From a virus, in the IMG/VR virus record IMGVR_UViG_3300008050_000087, positions 1-45,474 of that record: a stretch of DNA of 45,474 bases. The stretch is one strand, 5' to 3'. A model generated the notes under the pieces. That model had not been told where the DNA came from and made no database searches. It saw nothing but the letters and a program-made list of their open reading frames with translations. Positions 31,696 to 39,074 of the stretch are shown in pieces (the stretch's first letter is position 1; each line of letters opens with the position of its first letter). Position numbers and translations under genes: made by a program.

Positions 31696-31882
31696 CAGTT
31701 TCTCCTTTGTTTTGTAATTCTTTTTCATGAATGCGGATTGCTACTTGCAGAGCCGCATTATCTAACGCTTTGTCGATGAGCCCGATTAGACCATGGGTAG
31801 CTATTTCACCAGCAACACGCTTACTAGCTTGATGTGCTAGTGGATGTGCTGCTGCTTTTGCTATCCAAAGTGGAATCTTCAT
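31682..31882 (-). CDS. Hypothetical protein (66 aa)
   Basis: The ATG has GGAG eight bases upstream. The sequence MKIPLWIAKAAAHPLAHQAS is helical. It overlaps the 3' end of the preceding gene by 59 nt in another frame, and the following gene by 14 nt. Confidence 0.6.
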   Translation of the reverse strand: MKIPLWIAKAAAHPLAHQASKRVAGEIATHGLIGLIDKALDNAALQVAIRIHEKELQNKGETDESV

Positions 31883-32138
31883 CGGGATACTCCAAAGTCA
31901 CTTTGTTGTTTTCTAGGAATTGCTTGTAGAAGTACCCTGTCAGGATACCTAGGTGGAGAATATCTGAAATTCTCATCCTGGGTAGGGCTTGATTTACTTC
32001 TAGGTATTCGGTAACTGAGGTTGTCAGTACGTCTATATCGCGCTTGCGAGCCCTAGCTATCTTTTCTGATAGCTGGCGCACCAATTGCGCACCGGTGATT
32101 TGTATATCACCGGCCTTTGTACTAACACGCCATTTCAA
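31824..32138 (-). CDS. Hypothetical protein, possible paralogue of 12001-12333
   Basis: Placed at the TTG overlapping the Whirly-like stop (TTGA), giving about 104 aa (KWRVSTKAGDIQITGAQLVR). A longer in-frame extension runs inside the upstream gene and is not believable. SDILHLGILTGYFYKQFLEN matches a segment of the 110-aa protein at 12001. Ends in a Ser/Thr repeat. Function unknown. Confidence 0.65.
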   Translation of the reverse strand: MKWRVSTKAGDIQITGAQLVRQLSEKIARARKRDIDVLTTSVTEYLEVNQALPRMRISDILHLGILTGYFYKQFLENNKVTLEYPDEDSTLDSKSSSTSTSTSS

Positions 32139-32656
32139 TCCAGGCCTACTAGAGTTCCTGCAAGTCCAGAAAGAACTCGCATGATGACTGTATGCTCGCC
32201 ATCTGATAGTGGGACCATAATCTGTCGGCGAGCTGCACCTTTGCCTTCGGCAATTACAAGCTTCCATGTATAGGCGTAATTGCCTACCCCTGGTTCTAGC
32301 TGTAAGGTCTTTGGTGTTCCATCATGATTGTGGAACACTCGTGCACTTGATTCTCCACCGCCTCTGAGCCTGTTAACCTTTCGGCCGTTTTCTAGTTCAG
32401 TTGTGGTTTCAATCAATTGACAGATGTCGGCGAAACTGATTGCGAAACTAATTTTAGAACCGGCGCCCCAGTCCCAACTTGGATTACGTTTATCACCATT
32501 ACCTGGTGCTACTTCAAGGAGTACTGCTCCTTCTTTGTCAAGGATTTGTCGCTGGTCGCCAGCTTTGGTGGTAATCGTCTTCCACCTGGGCGGCAGCAGT
32601 TTAAACTGCGCAGCGCCTTGACTTTTGTAGAACTTCATTAATCCTGATTTACTCAT
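32135..32656 (-). CDS. Whirly-like single-stranded DNA-binding protein
   Basis: 173 aa. The run LLPPRWKTI, LDKEGAVLLEVAPGNG, WDWGAGSKISFAISFADICQ, VFHNHDGTPKTLQLEPG and IMVPLSDGEHTVIM follows, block by block, the plant and mitochondrial Whirly fold (also related to PC4). Those proteins bind single-stranded DNA and limit illegitimate recombination. The assignment is from memory of family motifs, not a search. It sits two genes from phoH and would be a second ssDNA binder beside the OB-fold SSB at 42844. AAGAGAGAAA precedes the ATG. Confidence 0.62.
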   Translation of the reverse strand: MSKSGLMKFYKSQGAAQFKLLPPRWKTITTKAGDQRQILDKEGAVLLEVAPGNGDKRNPSWDWGAGSKISFAISFADICQLIETTTELENGRKVNRLRGGGESSARVFHNHDGTPKTLQLEPGVGNYAYTWKLVIAEGKGAARRQIMVPLSDGEHTVIMRVLSGLAGTLVGLD

Positions 32657-32668
32657 TTATTTTCTCTC

Positions 32669-32971
32669 TTACTCTTTGCTCAAGCTAGCTAGCACGTCAA
32701 TGCCAAGCATGGCACAACTGTTTGCCAACGTTGAGCCTTTATTCTTTATATCTTCACTTACTATGTTAAAGACAGTTAGTTTACTCACCTCTTGGTGAGA
32801 AGGGCTATCCATAAAGTCTAGCCCTTCTAAAATAAACACATTTGCCAGTACTTCAAGACTATCATACAGAGATAGCTTATTCAAGATTTCTCTGATTTCT
32901 CCTACCTTTTGGTTTAGGCAGGCGGTGGCGTCGCTATGAATTTCTTTGTTGATTTTTCTTGTGTTACCCAT
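32669..32971 (-). CDS. Hypothetical protein (100 aa)
   Basis: The ATG is preceded by AGAGGTAAATGA and overlaps the phoH 3' end by 58 nt. Helical (REILNKLSLYDSLEVLANVF). Function unknown. Confidence 0.65.
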   Translation of the reverse strand: MGNTRKINKEIHSDATACLNQKVGEIREILNKLSLYDSLEVLANVFILEGLDFMDSPSHQEVSKLTVFNIVSEDIKNKGSTLANSCAMLGIDVLASLSKE

Positions 32972-33813
32972 TCATTTACCTCTGCTACCAGTGCTGTAAT
33001 CGGGCTACGGTATTGATTCTTTAACTGGACGGCGCTCGCGATATCAGATTCTTGAAATGGAATTGAATAGACAAGCTTGTATAAGCCTGTCTCTTCAGCA
33101 GATAGCGGGATGTCGATTTGTTTTAGGTCGCCAAGGATGATCATCTTAGTATTCTCACCCATACGGCTAATGATTGTGTTTAGCTCATGCCATGTCATGT
33201 TTTGAGCTTCGTCAAGAATGAACGTCGCGTTTTCAAAAGTGCAACCACGAGCTAGTTCCACTGGTTGGAACTCTATATCTCCTTTTGATACCATTCTATC
33301 TATATAAGATTTGTCTGTACCAAATACCTTGTCTAATACTATTTTGTAGCTTGCAAGGTAGGGGTCATACTTTTCTTCGATTGTTCCTGGTACGGGTCCA
33401 AATGCTTGACCTGTACCTACGATGGCAGTGGGTTTTGAAAGAAGAATACGCCGACCGGAATTAATCCAGTCGTGCGCTGCGGTGGCCATTGCCAATGTAG
33501 TTTTGCCAGTACCGGCCGACCCGATAGCGACGTTAATAAGAATATTATCGTCAGTTAGGCAATCTACGAGTGCCGATTGAGCACTATCTCGTGGCTTAAA
33601 CCCGCTGATATTCATTTGCCTGTCTGGCTTAACACGTTGCCATTTAAAACAACCAAGATAGCGTGCAAGCACTGCGTGCTTGCTGTTAATAGCATCTTGA
33701 AATAAAACATAACTGTTGACTGGTGGATTGCATATTGTTAGGTTTACAACCTTCTGGCTGTAAATAAGATCTATGACATTACCGGCAACAGGAACTGTTT
33801 GAATTGCAAGCAT
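32914..33813 (-). CDS. phoH: PhoH-like ATPase
   Basis: 299 aa. Walker A GSAGTGKTTLA (98-108), Walker B FILDEAQNMT and later ILGDLKQIDIP are the PhoH hallmark. PhoH proteins are NTPases, some with RNA-helicase activity, and are frequent in phages. The N-terminal ~80 residues are an added domain of unknown fold. CAGGAGGAGT before the ATG is a strong ribosome binding site, and the 143-nt gap upstream suggests this starts a transcription unit. Confidence 0.9.
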   Translation of the reverse strand: MLAIQTVPVAGNVIDLIYSQKVVNLTICNPPVNSYVLFQDAINSKHAVLARYLGCFKWQRVKPDRQMNISGFKPRDSAQSALVDCLTDDNILINVAIGSAGTGKTTLAMATAAHDWINSGRRILLSKPTAIVGTGQAFGPVPGTIEEKYDPYLASYKIVLDKVFGTDKSYIDRMVSKGDIEFQPVELARGCTFENATFILDEAQNMTWHELNTIISRMGENTKMIILGDLKQIDIPLSAEETGLYKLVYSIPFQESDIASAVQLKNQYRSPITALVAEVNEWVTQEKSTKKFIATPPPA

Positions 33814-33956
33814 GGATTACTCCTCCTGTGAGCTAGCTTGTTTCTATCTTACATCAGAAGTAAAAACGCGTGGTGTTTTTGTAACTAGATAGCGCTTGCA
33901 ATAGTTATGCTTATTGAATTATAGACCGGACCCCTTGGAGGGTCCGGTCTTTTGTG
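33814..33956 (-). promoter_or_regulatory. Intergenic region between the ubiquitin-like gene and phoH
   Basis: The gap contains an 11-bp hairpin (see 33923-33953) and then, reading toward phoH, TATAAT beginning next to the hairpin. No matching -35 box is evident. A promoter for the phoH unit is plausible by position, but its exact site is not shown. Confidence 0.35.
33923..33953. terminator. Strong hairpin, probable terminator after the ubiquitin-like operon
   Basis: Stem AGACCGGACCC/GGGTCCGGTCT of 11 bp with a 6-nt loop. On the plus strand it is followed by TTT. On the minus strand, the direction of local transcription, it is followed by ATAATT, so classic U-tract termination is weaker there. 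It lies directly behind the ubiquitin-like gene. Confidence 0.55.
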
Positions 33957-34175
33957 CTACGCGTTGCCCTTGGAGGGTTCCAGCGCGGCCACGGTGTCTG
34001 TACAAGACACTTGGGTAGAAGTCAGCTCTCCGGCGGGAATGCGGCGGCCGTTAAGGCAGATGCCACGATTGCCTAGGGAGTACTGCTCCTGAATGTCTGC
34101 AAGGGTAGTACCCTCTGGGACAGTCTTAAGGTCTTCGAAGCCGCCGGGGAAGACGGTCAGTCGGAATGTAACCAT
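33957..34175 (-). CDS. Ubiquitin-like / ThiS-MoaD-type beta-grasp protein
   Basis: 72 aa. FRLTVFPGGFEDLKTVPEGT, then TLADIQEQ, GICLNGRRIPAG and CTDTVAALEPSKG follow the strand-helix-strand order of ThiS/MoaD and other prokaryotic ubiquitin-like proteins. The NGRxI and DTVAxLxPxKG blocks are diagnostic. The C-terminus is KGNA, not GG. It may be trimmed after the glycine by the JAMM protease encoded nearby (inference). Last gene of the cassette with E1-like and JAMM genes. GAGAGAAAAAC before the ATG. Confidence 0.82.
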   Translation of the reverse strand: MVTFRLTVFPGGFEDLKTVPEGTTLADIQEQYSLGNRGICLNGRRIPAGELTSTQVSCTDTVAALEPSKGNA

Positions 34176-34216
34176 GTTTTTCTCTCGTTTTTTCTTGTTG
34201 GGTTGAGCTCAACCGC

Positions 34217-34948
34217 TTAAGCGATTGTCATTGTAGTCAATTTAGGAGACATTTCCGTTATTTGATGACGGGGGCTGGTCCATTCATGACTGTTCACGCG
34301 AGACACATACATCTCGCATAGTTGGTGTATTACAAATGATGCACACTGCATTACATTTGTAGGGCAGATCTTTAAGTTGCAGGGCCCTTCTGGTACTTCA
34401 TCGTCAGATAGAAGTCCTGCCATAAAATTAGTTACACTGTCTGGGTCGAAGTTATCCACTATACATGCTTCCCAGCTACTAAAGGTAAGCCGAGTTTCAA
34501 ATACGTGGTCTACTGTCAAGTTGTTTGCAACAGCCTGCATGATAGCTTTTCGACTATGCATACTGTCTGTAGTCAAGATGACTGGTCCTACTTCTTCTAG
34601 CTTAGAATTCTCGGTAAAGAATTCATTATGAATTGTTACGTCAGCTGCGGGGTTAAATCGCAGGATTACGTCACGCAGCGCCTCTACCTTTGGCATTCCT
34701 ACATGGTATGCGTCGTATCGCTGATTTGCCAGGTTATGAGGCTCGACGATATCAGCGTCCCACAGGTCTAGCTTGTGTGCGCCCATACGAGCGATGCCAT
34801 CTGCAACATACGAACCGGTAGCGCCGCATCCTATAATGTGGATACGGCCATCAATTGACGTCGGGCCAATACGCCCTGCATGACGTCCAAAATTAGGTAG
34901 TGACGGAGTATTGTTCTGTTGAATACTGTTGGATTGTAATCCAGTCAT
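34217..34948 (-). CDS. E1-like ThiF/MoeB-family adenylyltransferase
   Basis: 243 aa from the ATG after CGAGGCATGGA. The Rossmann ATP site IIGCGATGS (39-47), the DADIVEPHNLANQRYDA loop (D64, D66, N72, N75, R77) and TTDSMHSR (126-133) are the E1/ThiF signature. Cysteines C190, C195 and C202 lie in the region where E1-type enzymes place the catalytic or zinc cysteines. Such enzymes adenylate the C-terminus of a ubiquitin-like protein. The N-terminus overlaps the JAMM gene by 56 nt, and the ubiquitin-like gene follows. Confidence 0.88.
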   Translation of the reverse strand: MTGLQSNSIQQNNTPSLPNFGRHAGRIGPTSIDGRIHIIGCGATGSYVADGIARMGAHKLDLWDADIVEPHNLANQRYDAYHVGMPKVEALRDVILRFNPAADVTIHNEFFTENSKLEEVGPVILTTDSMHSRKAIMQAVANNLTVDHVFETRLTFSSWEACIVDNFDPDSVTNFMAGLLSDDEVPEGPCNLKICPTNVMQCASFVIHQLCEMYVSRVNSHEWTSPRHQITEMSPKLTTMTIA

Positions 34949-36134
34949 TCCATGCCTCGTGTGCACTTAGTAGATTGTTGACGTGTTTAGCTTCTTTTGT
35001 ATCTAGAATTCTATTTGTAATAGCTACAGCCTGAGCAAGAAAGTGGGTGTGTGTCCACCAACCATTTTCTAGCTGTTGAAGAAGCTTTGTGATTTCTTCT
35101 TGGATATCTAGATTGTTTGGGATGCCGGCTTTGATTTCAGCGCTAGCGGTATCCCAGCCACTGTCGTCTACCTTAAGACAATTTCGAACTAACCAATAAG
35201 CTTCCGGCTTATCACCATACTGCTCAGCAAGTGCGGTAGCTGCTGATTCCAAGGCGTTCCAGTTTTGCTGTTGGCTGTTAATATCTTTTCCGATTTTAAC
35301 TAGTTCTTGTCGTTCTTTCCAAGGTAGAAACTTTGTTTCGTTATATAGATTTGAATATCGAGGGTATTCGACACCGCTAATTTTTAGCGCGCCTAGCTTA
35401 TATGCACTTAGTAACCAATCTGGCGTAGTGTAAGAATTGCTCTTAGTAACCACCTGGTAACTTGATGGTCTTGACGGCCAAGACCAAGATTGCTGTGTGA
35501 TTTTTGTTTTAAGACTTGCATCAATGTAGGTTTTGTCTATTGCCCTTACGTATGTTGTAAAGGGAACATTACTCCACATAATATCTAGCTCAGGATCATA
35601 GACTTTTGTGAAGAGTTCATCTCTTTGATTCCAGATAAGCATAACCACAGGCTGGTTGGGATTATGATTGGAATCAATTTGATTTTTTATCATCTTTTTG
35701 TAAGTACTGTCGTCTGTACCACTGGGAGTAACGCCCATCTTGACATGACTATGGCACCAACAAGTTAGCTTGCCATTAAATTCGTTGAATTTTTCAAGTT
35801 CAGCCTTGTAAGCCTCTACATCTTCTTGAAAGTCAACGGTGATAAATCGATCACGGACTTCCTCTAGAGTTTTTTGTTGGTCTTCAACCGTAGTATCACA
35901 TTCGCCACCATGTACTGTCTGCCATGGGATAATCAGATCTTCCAATTCATAGTATATGTGATTAGGTCTATCAGGGAGTGTTTTCTTGGTCACTGTGTGG
36001 TACCACTGAACCTCCTTGGTTTTAACTCCACGGACCAGGTATTTAACCTGGTCCATGAGGTCTGGATCCATTATCAGCACCGGCTGCTTATTAGCGACTG
36101 GTGATTCTATCCTAAGTGTTCCTTGCACTTTCAT
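34893..36134 (-). CDS. JAB/JAMM-domain metalloprotease (predicted deubiquitinase-like)
   Basis: 413 aa. The zinc motif is exact: H128-x-H130, S138 and D141 (CHSHVKMGVTPSGTDDS, HxHx7Sx2D), with E41 (TKEVQWYHT) as the catalytic glutamate. JAMM enzymes cleave isopeptide or C-terminal bonds of ubiquitin-like proteins. The C-terminal ~230 residues are unrelated and Trp-rich, and may be a substrate-binding domain. ATGA overlap with the 702-aa gene, and the E1-like gene downstream, fix it in one operon. Confidence 0.87.
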   Translation of the reverse strand: MKVQGTLRIESPVANKQPVLIMDPDLMDQVKYLVRGVKTKEVQWYHTVTKKTLPDRPNHIYYELEDLIIPWQTVHGGECDTTVEDQQKTLEEVRDRFITVDFQEDVEAYKAELEKFNEFNGKLTCWCHSHVKMGVTPSGTDDSTYKKMIKNQIDSNHNPNQPVVMLIWNQRDELFTKVYDPELDIMWSNVPFTTYVRAIDKTYIDASLKTKITQQSWSWPSRPSSYQVVTKSNSYTTPDWLLSAYKLGALKISGVEYPRYSNLYNETKFLPWKERQELVKIGKDINSQQQNWNALESAATALAEQYGDKPEAYWLVRNCLKVDDSGWDTASAEIKAGIPNNLDIQEEITKLLQQLENGWWTHTHFLAQAVAITNRILDTKEAKHVNNLLSAHEAWNDWITIQQYSTEQYSVTT

Positions 36135-38239
36135 ACGCTTGTTTCCTCTTGAGAGGGGTGGCTACTAGGTTCGGGCTGGATTGTAGACCAAGTACCTAAA
36201 TCAGTATCTAAGCTTGCTTCTAACAGAATACTTGTAATGACTTGTTCGTGCGTCCTACCATGCATTGGAATCCATCTGCTGAATACGTGTTTATCGAAAT
36301 TATGACCAGCTGCTACCTGTAGCAGTGCCCACTGAAGGTCGGAATTAGAAGCAAAACGCATGTTTCTTGCGTGTATAGCGCAATCCGACTTTATAATCGT
36401 GGCAGCATCTAGCTGATCAACAAATGCTTGATGGATATCGGCATTAAAATCATAGGAATAATTTTCTGCATAGGGAAACCAATTATAGGTTTGTCCCCAT
36501 TCGTCTTGAGCTGCTGCTGCATACAGGTAGGTCAAGCATCCAGTTGTAGCCAAGCGGATTTTTCCGTTTTTCATTGCTGAAAGTAAACTTGGGGCTAGCT
36601 CTCCAAGGCATGGATTTTCTATCCACCTTCCTATGATATTTGAAGCTTGGCAAACCTCTCTGACTCCATGATGGGGATGAATCTTTGCATATGGATACTC
36701 GTTATGACTCCACCACTTGTAGCCGATAACACCATTGGGGTCGTACATTCTATACTGAAATGTTAAAGGTATATCTAAGTCTGGATCAAAGGTGATGGAG
36801 CACTCGAATGGACCGCAAATTCGATCTTCGTCAACTTTGTTGCCCAGATTGTTTACCACTGACATTGGTTTTGGCTCTATGGTAATGAAACGAAGAGATG
36901 CTATGCTATGCTCTTCCTGAAGCAGGTCAGAAATAGAAATTTTCGAGGGTTCGATAACGTCACCACGTCCGTCATTGAAGACTAAGTGTGTAATTCTTAT
37001 ACCCCATGCTTCTAGATACTCAATTAGTTGTGTCCCATCAGCTTCAAGAGCTTCTGTCGAGGCAACAAGTTGTTCATGTAGCCCAATTGAGGCTTCCGTT
37101 AGACTTTGATAGACGGTCTTGGCTTTAATTTGATTTTCTAACGCTTGAGGTAGCATGGATTCTTGCTGTGCCAGCCTGGCTTTAGTAGCTTGAAGTCTCT
37201 TTTGATAGGCTTTCATATTGTTGAGCAAATTTTCTATTACTAAATTTTCAGCTTCGGCTGCTTGCTCAAGCTGGGCTAGTGCTAGTTCAGCTTTTTCTTT
37301 TTTTAATCGTGCTGCTATTTTACGTTTTTGTATCCGAAATATCTGAAGACCTTCAGCTGTGAAGCATGCATTATCTACCTTTTGTAGGTTGATAAAATTA
37401 TCTGCAGCTAGTGGATTAACTAGACCTGGTATAGTATCGGGCGGTGGGCGGTGATCTTCTGACACGTATATGGCATTCCAAGCTTGAGTTGCCGAAGCTA
37501 CAGATACAGATCTTCTGATACTAGCGTCGAGTGTATTTAAGTCCACGATATCTGCTAAACAGTCCGCGTGTATTTTCTCAAGCACAGATTTGACAAATGC
37601 ACGGGCCGATGCGGTCCAATCTGAATAATCACGCCCTGTAATTACATGGGGGATAACTAAGGTCGCCTCGGTGTTTTTGGTCCAACGCACCACCTGATGT
37701 TTTCCTAAAATAATGCTATTGCCACATAACAGTTGGCTTATTGTACGTTTTTCGTGTCGTAGTATCGGTATGCCTGTTTGCAGGCTTTGGATTGTAAGCA
37801 CATCGTATTGTGTCGCCCTATCCTGAAAAAGGTTTTTGGACAACCTTTGTCGCTTCCAAAACATTGCTGGTGCTGCTTGCTCAATGTTTGTACGCGTACG
37901 CATAGTCATCGAAGGAAGTTGAAATGGTATTGGAGATATCTGACTTAGTATCCTGGGATGAGGTCGCCATGGCCTGTTCGACCAGAAAAGGTTCTCGCCA
38001 CCATGGTTATACAATTTGAGCGGCTGGGACGTTTCGAATACCTCTGTTGTAGAAGACCAAAATCGATTGTAATTCTGGTTCTCTCGTACTTCTGCCAAAT
38101 CAGAAGTATTCGTTACAGTTCCATTCCATGGCGTTGATGAACCATATTGAACATTGTTAGGAAACCAATTTGCTATATGAGTGTCGTTTGTAAAAGCCGA
38201 GTAGAAGCCTGTTACTTCAGAAACAGGTATTGATGTCAT
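36131..38239 (-). CDS. Large protein with coiled coil and possible E2-like (UBC-fold) domain
   Basis: 702 aa. Residues 1-300 are of unknown fold, and ~303-400 form an Ala/Glu/Lys-rich coiled coil. At 475-550, CGPFECSITFDPDLDIPLTF is followed by YPYAKIHPHHG (515-525) and ENPCLGEL (541-548). This layout of strands, an HP-H stretch and a CLG cysteine (C544) recalls the E2/UBC fold, where the cysteine carries the ubiquitin-like protein. The match is motif-level only. Position beside JAMM, E1 and ubiquitin-like genes strengthens it. It overlaps the 171-aa gene by 23 nt. Confidence 0.6.
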   Translation of the reverse strand: MTSIPVSEVTGFYSAFTNDTHIANWFPNNVQYGSSTPWNGTVTNTSDLAEVRENQNYNRFWSSTTEVFETSQPLKLYNHGGENLFWSNRPWRPHPRILSQISPIPFQLPSMTMRTRTNIEQAAPAMFWKRQRLSKNLFQDRATQYDVLTIQSLQTGIPILRHEKRTISQLLCGNSIILGKHQVVRWTKNTEATLVIPHVITGRDYSDWTASARAFVKSVLEKIHADCLADIVDLNTLDASIRRSVSVASATQAWNAIYVSEDHRPPPDTIPGLVNPLAADNFINLQKVDNACFTAEGLQIFRIQKRKIAARLKKEKAELALAQLEQAAEAENLVIENLLNNMKAYQKRLQATKARLAQQESMLPQALENQIKAKTVYQSLTEASIGLHEQLVASTEALEADGTQLIEYLEAWGIRITHLVFNDGRGDVIEPSKISISDLLQEEHSIASLRFITIEPKPMSVVNNLGNKVDEDRICGPFECSITFDPDLDIPLTFQYRMYDPNGVIGYKWWSHNEYPYAKIHPHHGVREVCQASNIIGRWIENPCLGELAPSLLSAMKNGKIRLATTGCLTYLYAAAAQDEWGQTYNWFPYAENYSYDFNADIHQAFVDQLDAATIIKSDCAIHARNMRFASNSDLQWALLQVAAGHNFDKHVFSRWIPMHGRTHEQVITSILLEASLDTDLGTWSTIQPEPSSHPSQEETSV

Positions 38240-38732
38240 GTGAGATCCTTATTATCACGTATGTACCTACTGCTGGAGCGACTCTGTCTAACAGCAGCGT
38301 AGGGAATTCGACTACTTTAAGTAGTTCGTCTGGTAAGAAGAGCAAGCCAATCTGTGCTTGAATATCATTTGATTCAGCAACTAAAGATTGAATATCTTCG
38401 GATGTTGAAGCCATCTTATGTGCTGATGCTTCTAGGCTGGCAATAAGCCTGGTTGTTAGTGCGGCGTCACCGGATGATGGTGACGCCAACTTAGTTTTTA
38501 TATGATGATAGAGCTTATTGATGTCGGGCGTACGTGGTCCATGTCGATCACGGATTGTTAACGATACTAGTCCGTAAGCATAGGATGTGTCGGGATCTGC
38601 ATAGATATCTATTTCGGCCAACTGTCTTAGTTGATGAGGACTTAGTGTTAAGGAGGTGTTTGACACACGACCTCTAAACGCTCTTGCTTTCGTCTTTTGT
38701 AGTAGTCGACTTTTTTGATTTTTTGCGTCCAT
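38217..38732 (-). CDS. Unknown protein of the ubiquitin-like cassette (171 aa)
   Basis: Basic N-terminus (MDAKNQKSRLLQKTKARAFR), then helical central part and a hydrophobic C-terminal segment (LLLDRVAPAVGTYVIIRI). No recognised family. Overlaps on both sides place it in the same operon as the E2-like and JAMM genes, so it may be a partner or target. AGGA before the ATG. Confidence 0.7.
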   Translation of the reverse strand: MDAKNQKSRLLQKTKARAFRGRVSNTSLTLSPHQLRQLAEIDIYADPDTSYAYGLVSLTIRDRHGPRTPDINKLYHHIKTKLASPSSGDAALTTRLIASLEASAHKMASTSEDIQSLVAESNDIQAQIGLLFLPDELLKVVEFPTLLLDRVAPAVGTYVIIRISHDINTCF

Positions 38733-38835
38733 TATCTATCCTGGGTAGGGCTAATGACCAACACACAGGACATCTGAAATCATCACTGTCGCCAGCCCAG
38801 CCACAGATGTTTTTATTTGTACAAGCCAACTGCAT
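38674..38835 (-). CDS. Small four-cysteine zinc-ribbon-like protein (53 aa)
   Basis: Reads MQLACTNKNICGWAGDSDDF followed by RCPVCWSLALP and a Lys/Ser/Thr tail. C5, C11, C22 and C25 could bind one zinc. TTTTGGAGG sits at ideal spacing before the ATG. It is the first gene after the terminator at 38844 and overlaps the 171-aa gene by 59 nt. It opens the ubiquitin-like operon and could be an adaptor. A RING-type role is not supported, since only one metal site is visible. Confidence 0.7.
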   Translation of the reverse strand: MQLACTNKNICGWAGDSDDFRCPVCWSLALPRIDNGRKKSKKSTTTKDESKSV

Positions 38836-38843
38836 GCAGGCCT

Positions 38844-38875
38844 CCAAAAGAGAAAGGGCCCCCTATGGGGGCCCT
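38844..38875 (-). terminator. Intrinsic terminator upstream of the ubiquitin-like operon
   Basis: Nine-base perfect stem AGGGCCCCC/GGGGGCCCT with a 3-nt loop, followed on the minus strand by TTTCTCTTTT. It ends the Lon-like transcription unit and separates it from the operon beginning at 38835. Confidence 0.8.
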
Positions 38876-38879
38876 AAGT

Positions 38880-39068
38880 TTATCCGTGAGGATCTACTGT
38901 TGGCTTAGTAAAGTAGCCAATTTGTACGCTTTTTGCGCCACGATTTTTCATCATGGTGCGTTCATCGCGAGCCATACTGCGACTGTTGCGTAAAACTGTT
39001 TCTCCAGTGGTGGTATTCCGAGCATACCAAACTCGTTTTGGCATCTCGTTGAAAATTAGTGCGTTCAT
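38880..39068 (-). CDS. Hypothetical basic protein (62 aa)
   Basis: GAGGAAGA before the ATG, starting 6 nt after the Lon-like stop. Basic (VWYARNTTTGETVLRNSRSM, MMKNRG) and ending just before the terminator at 38844-38875. No family recognised. Confidence 0.7.
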   Translation of the reverse strand: MNALIFNEMPKRVWYARNTTTGETVLRNSRSMARDERTMMKNRGAKSVQIGYFTKPTVDPHG

Positions 39069-39074
39069 TCTTCC

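Noticed and set aside
32139-32267. N-terminal extension of the gene ending at 31824, beginning MEACNCRRQRC
   Set aside because: It lies inside the end of the Whirly-like gene in another frame and has low-complexity Arg/Cys text. The TTG at the overlapping stop is the more believable start.
38684-38908. Plus-strand 74-codon frame over the start of the ubiquitin-like operon
   Set aside because: It runs antisense through the terminator and the well-supported 53-aa and 171-aa genes, has no ribosome binding site, and has atypical composition.
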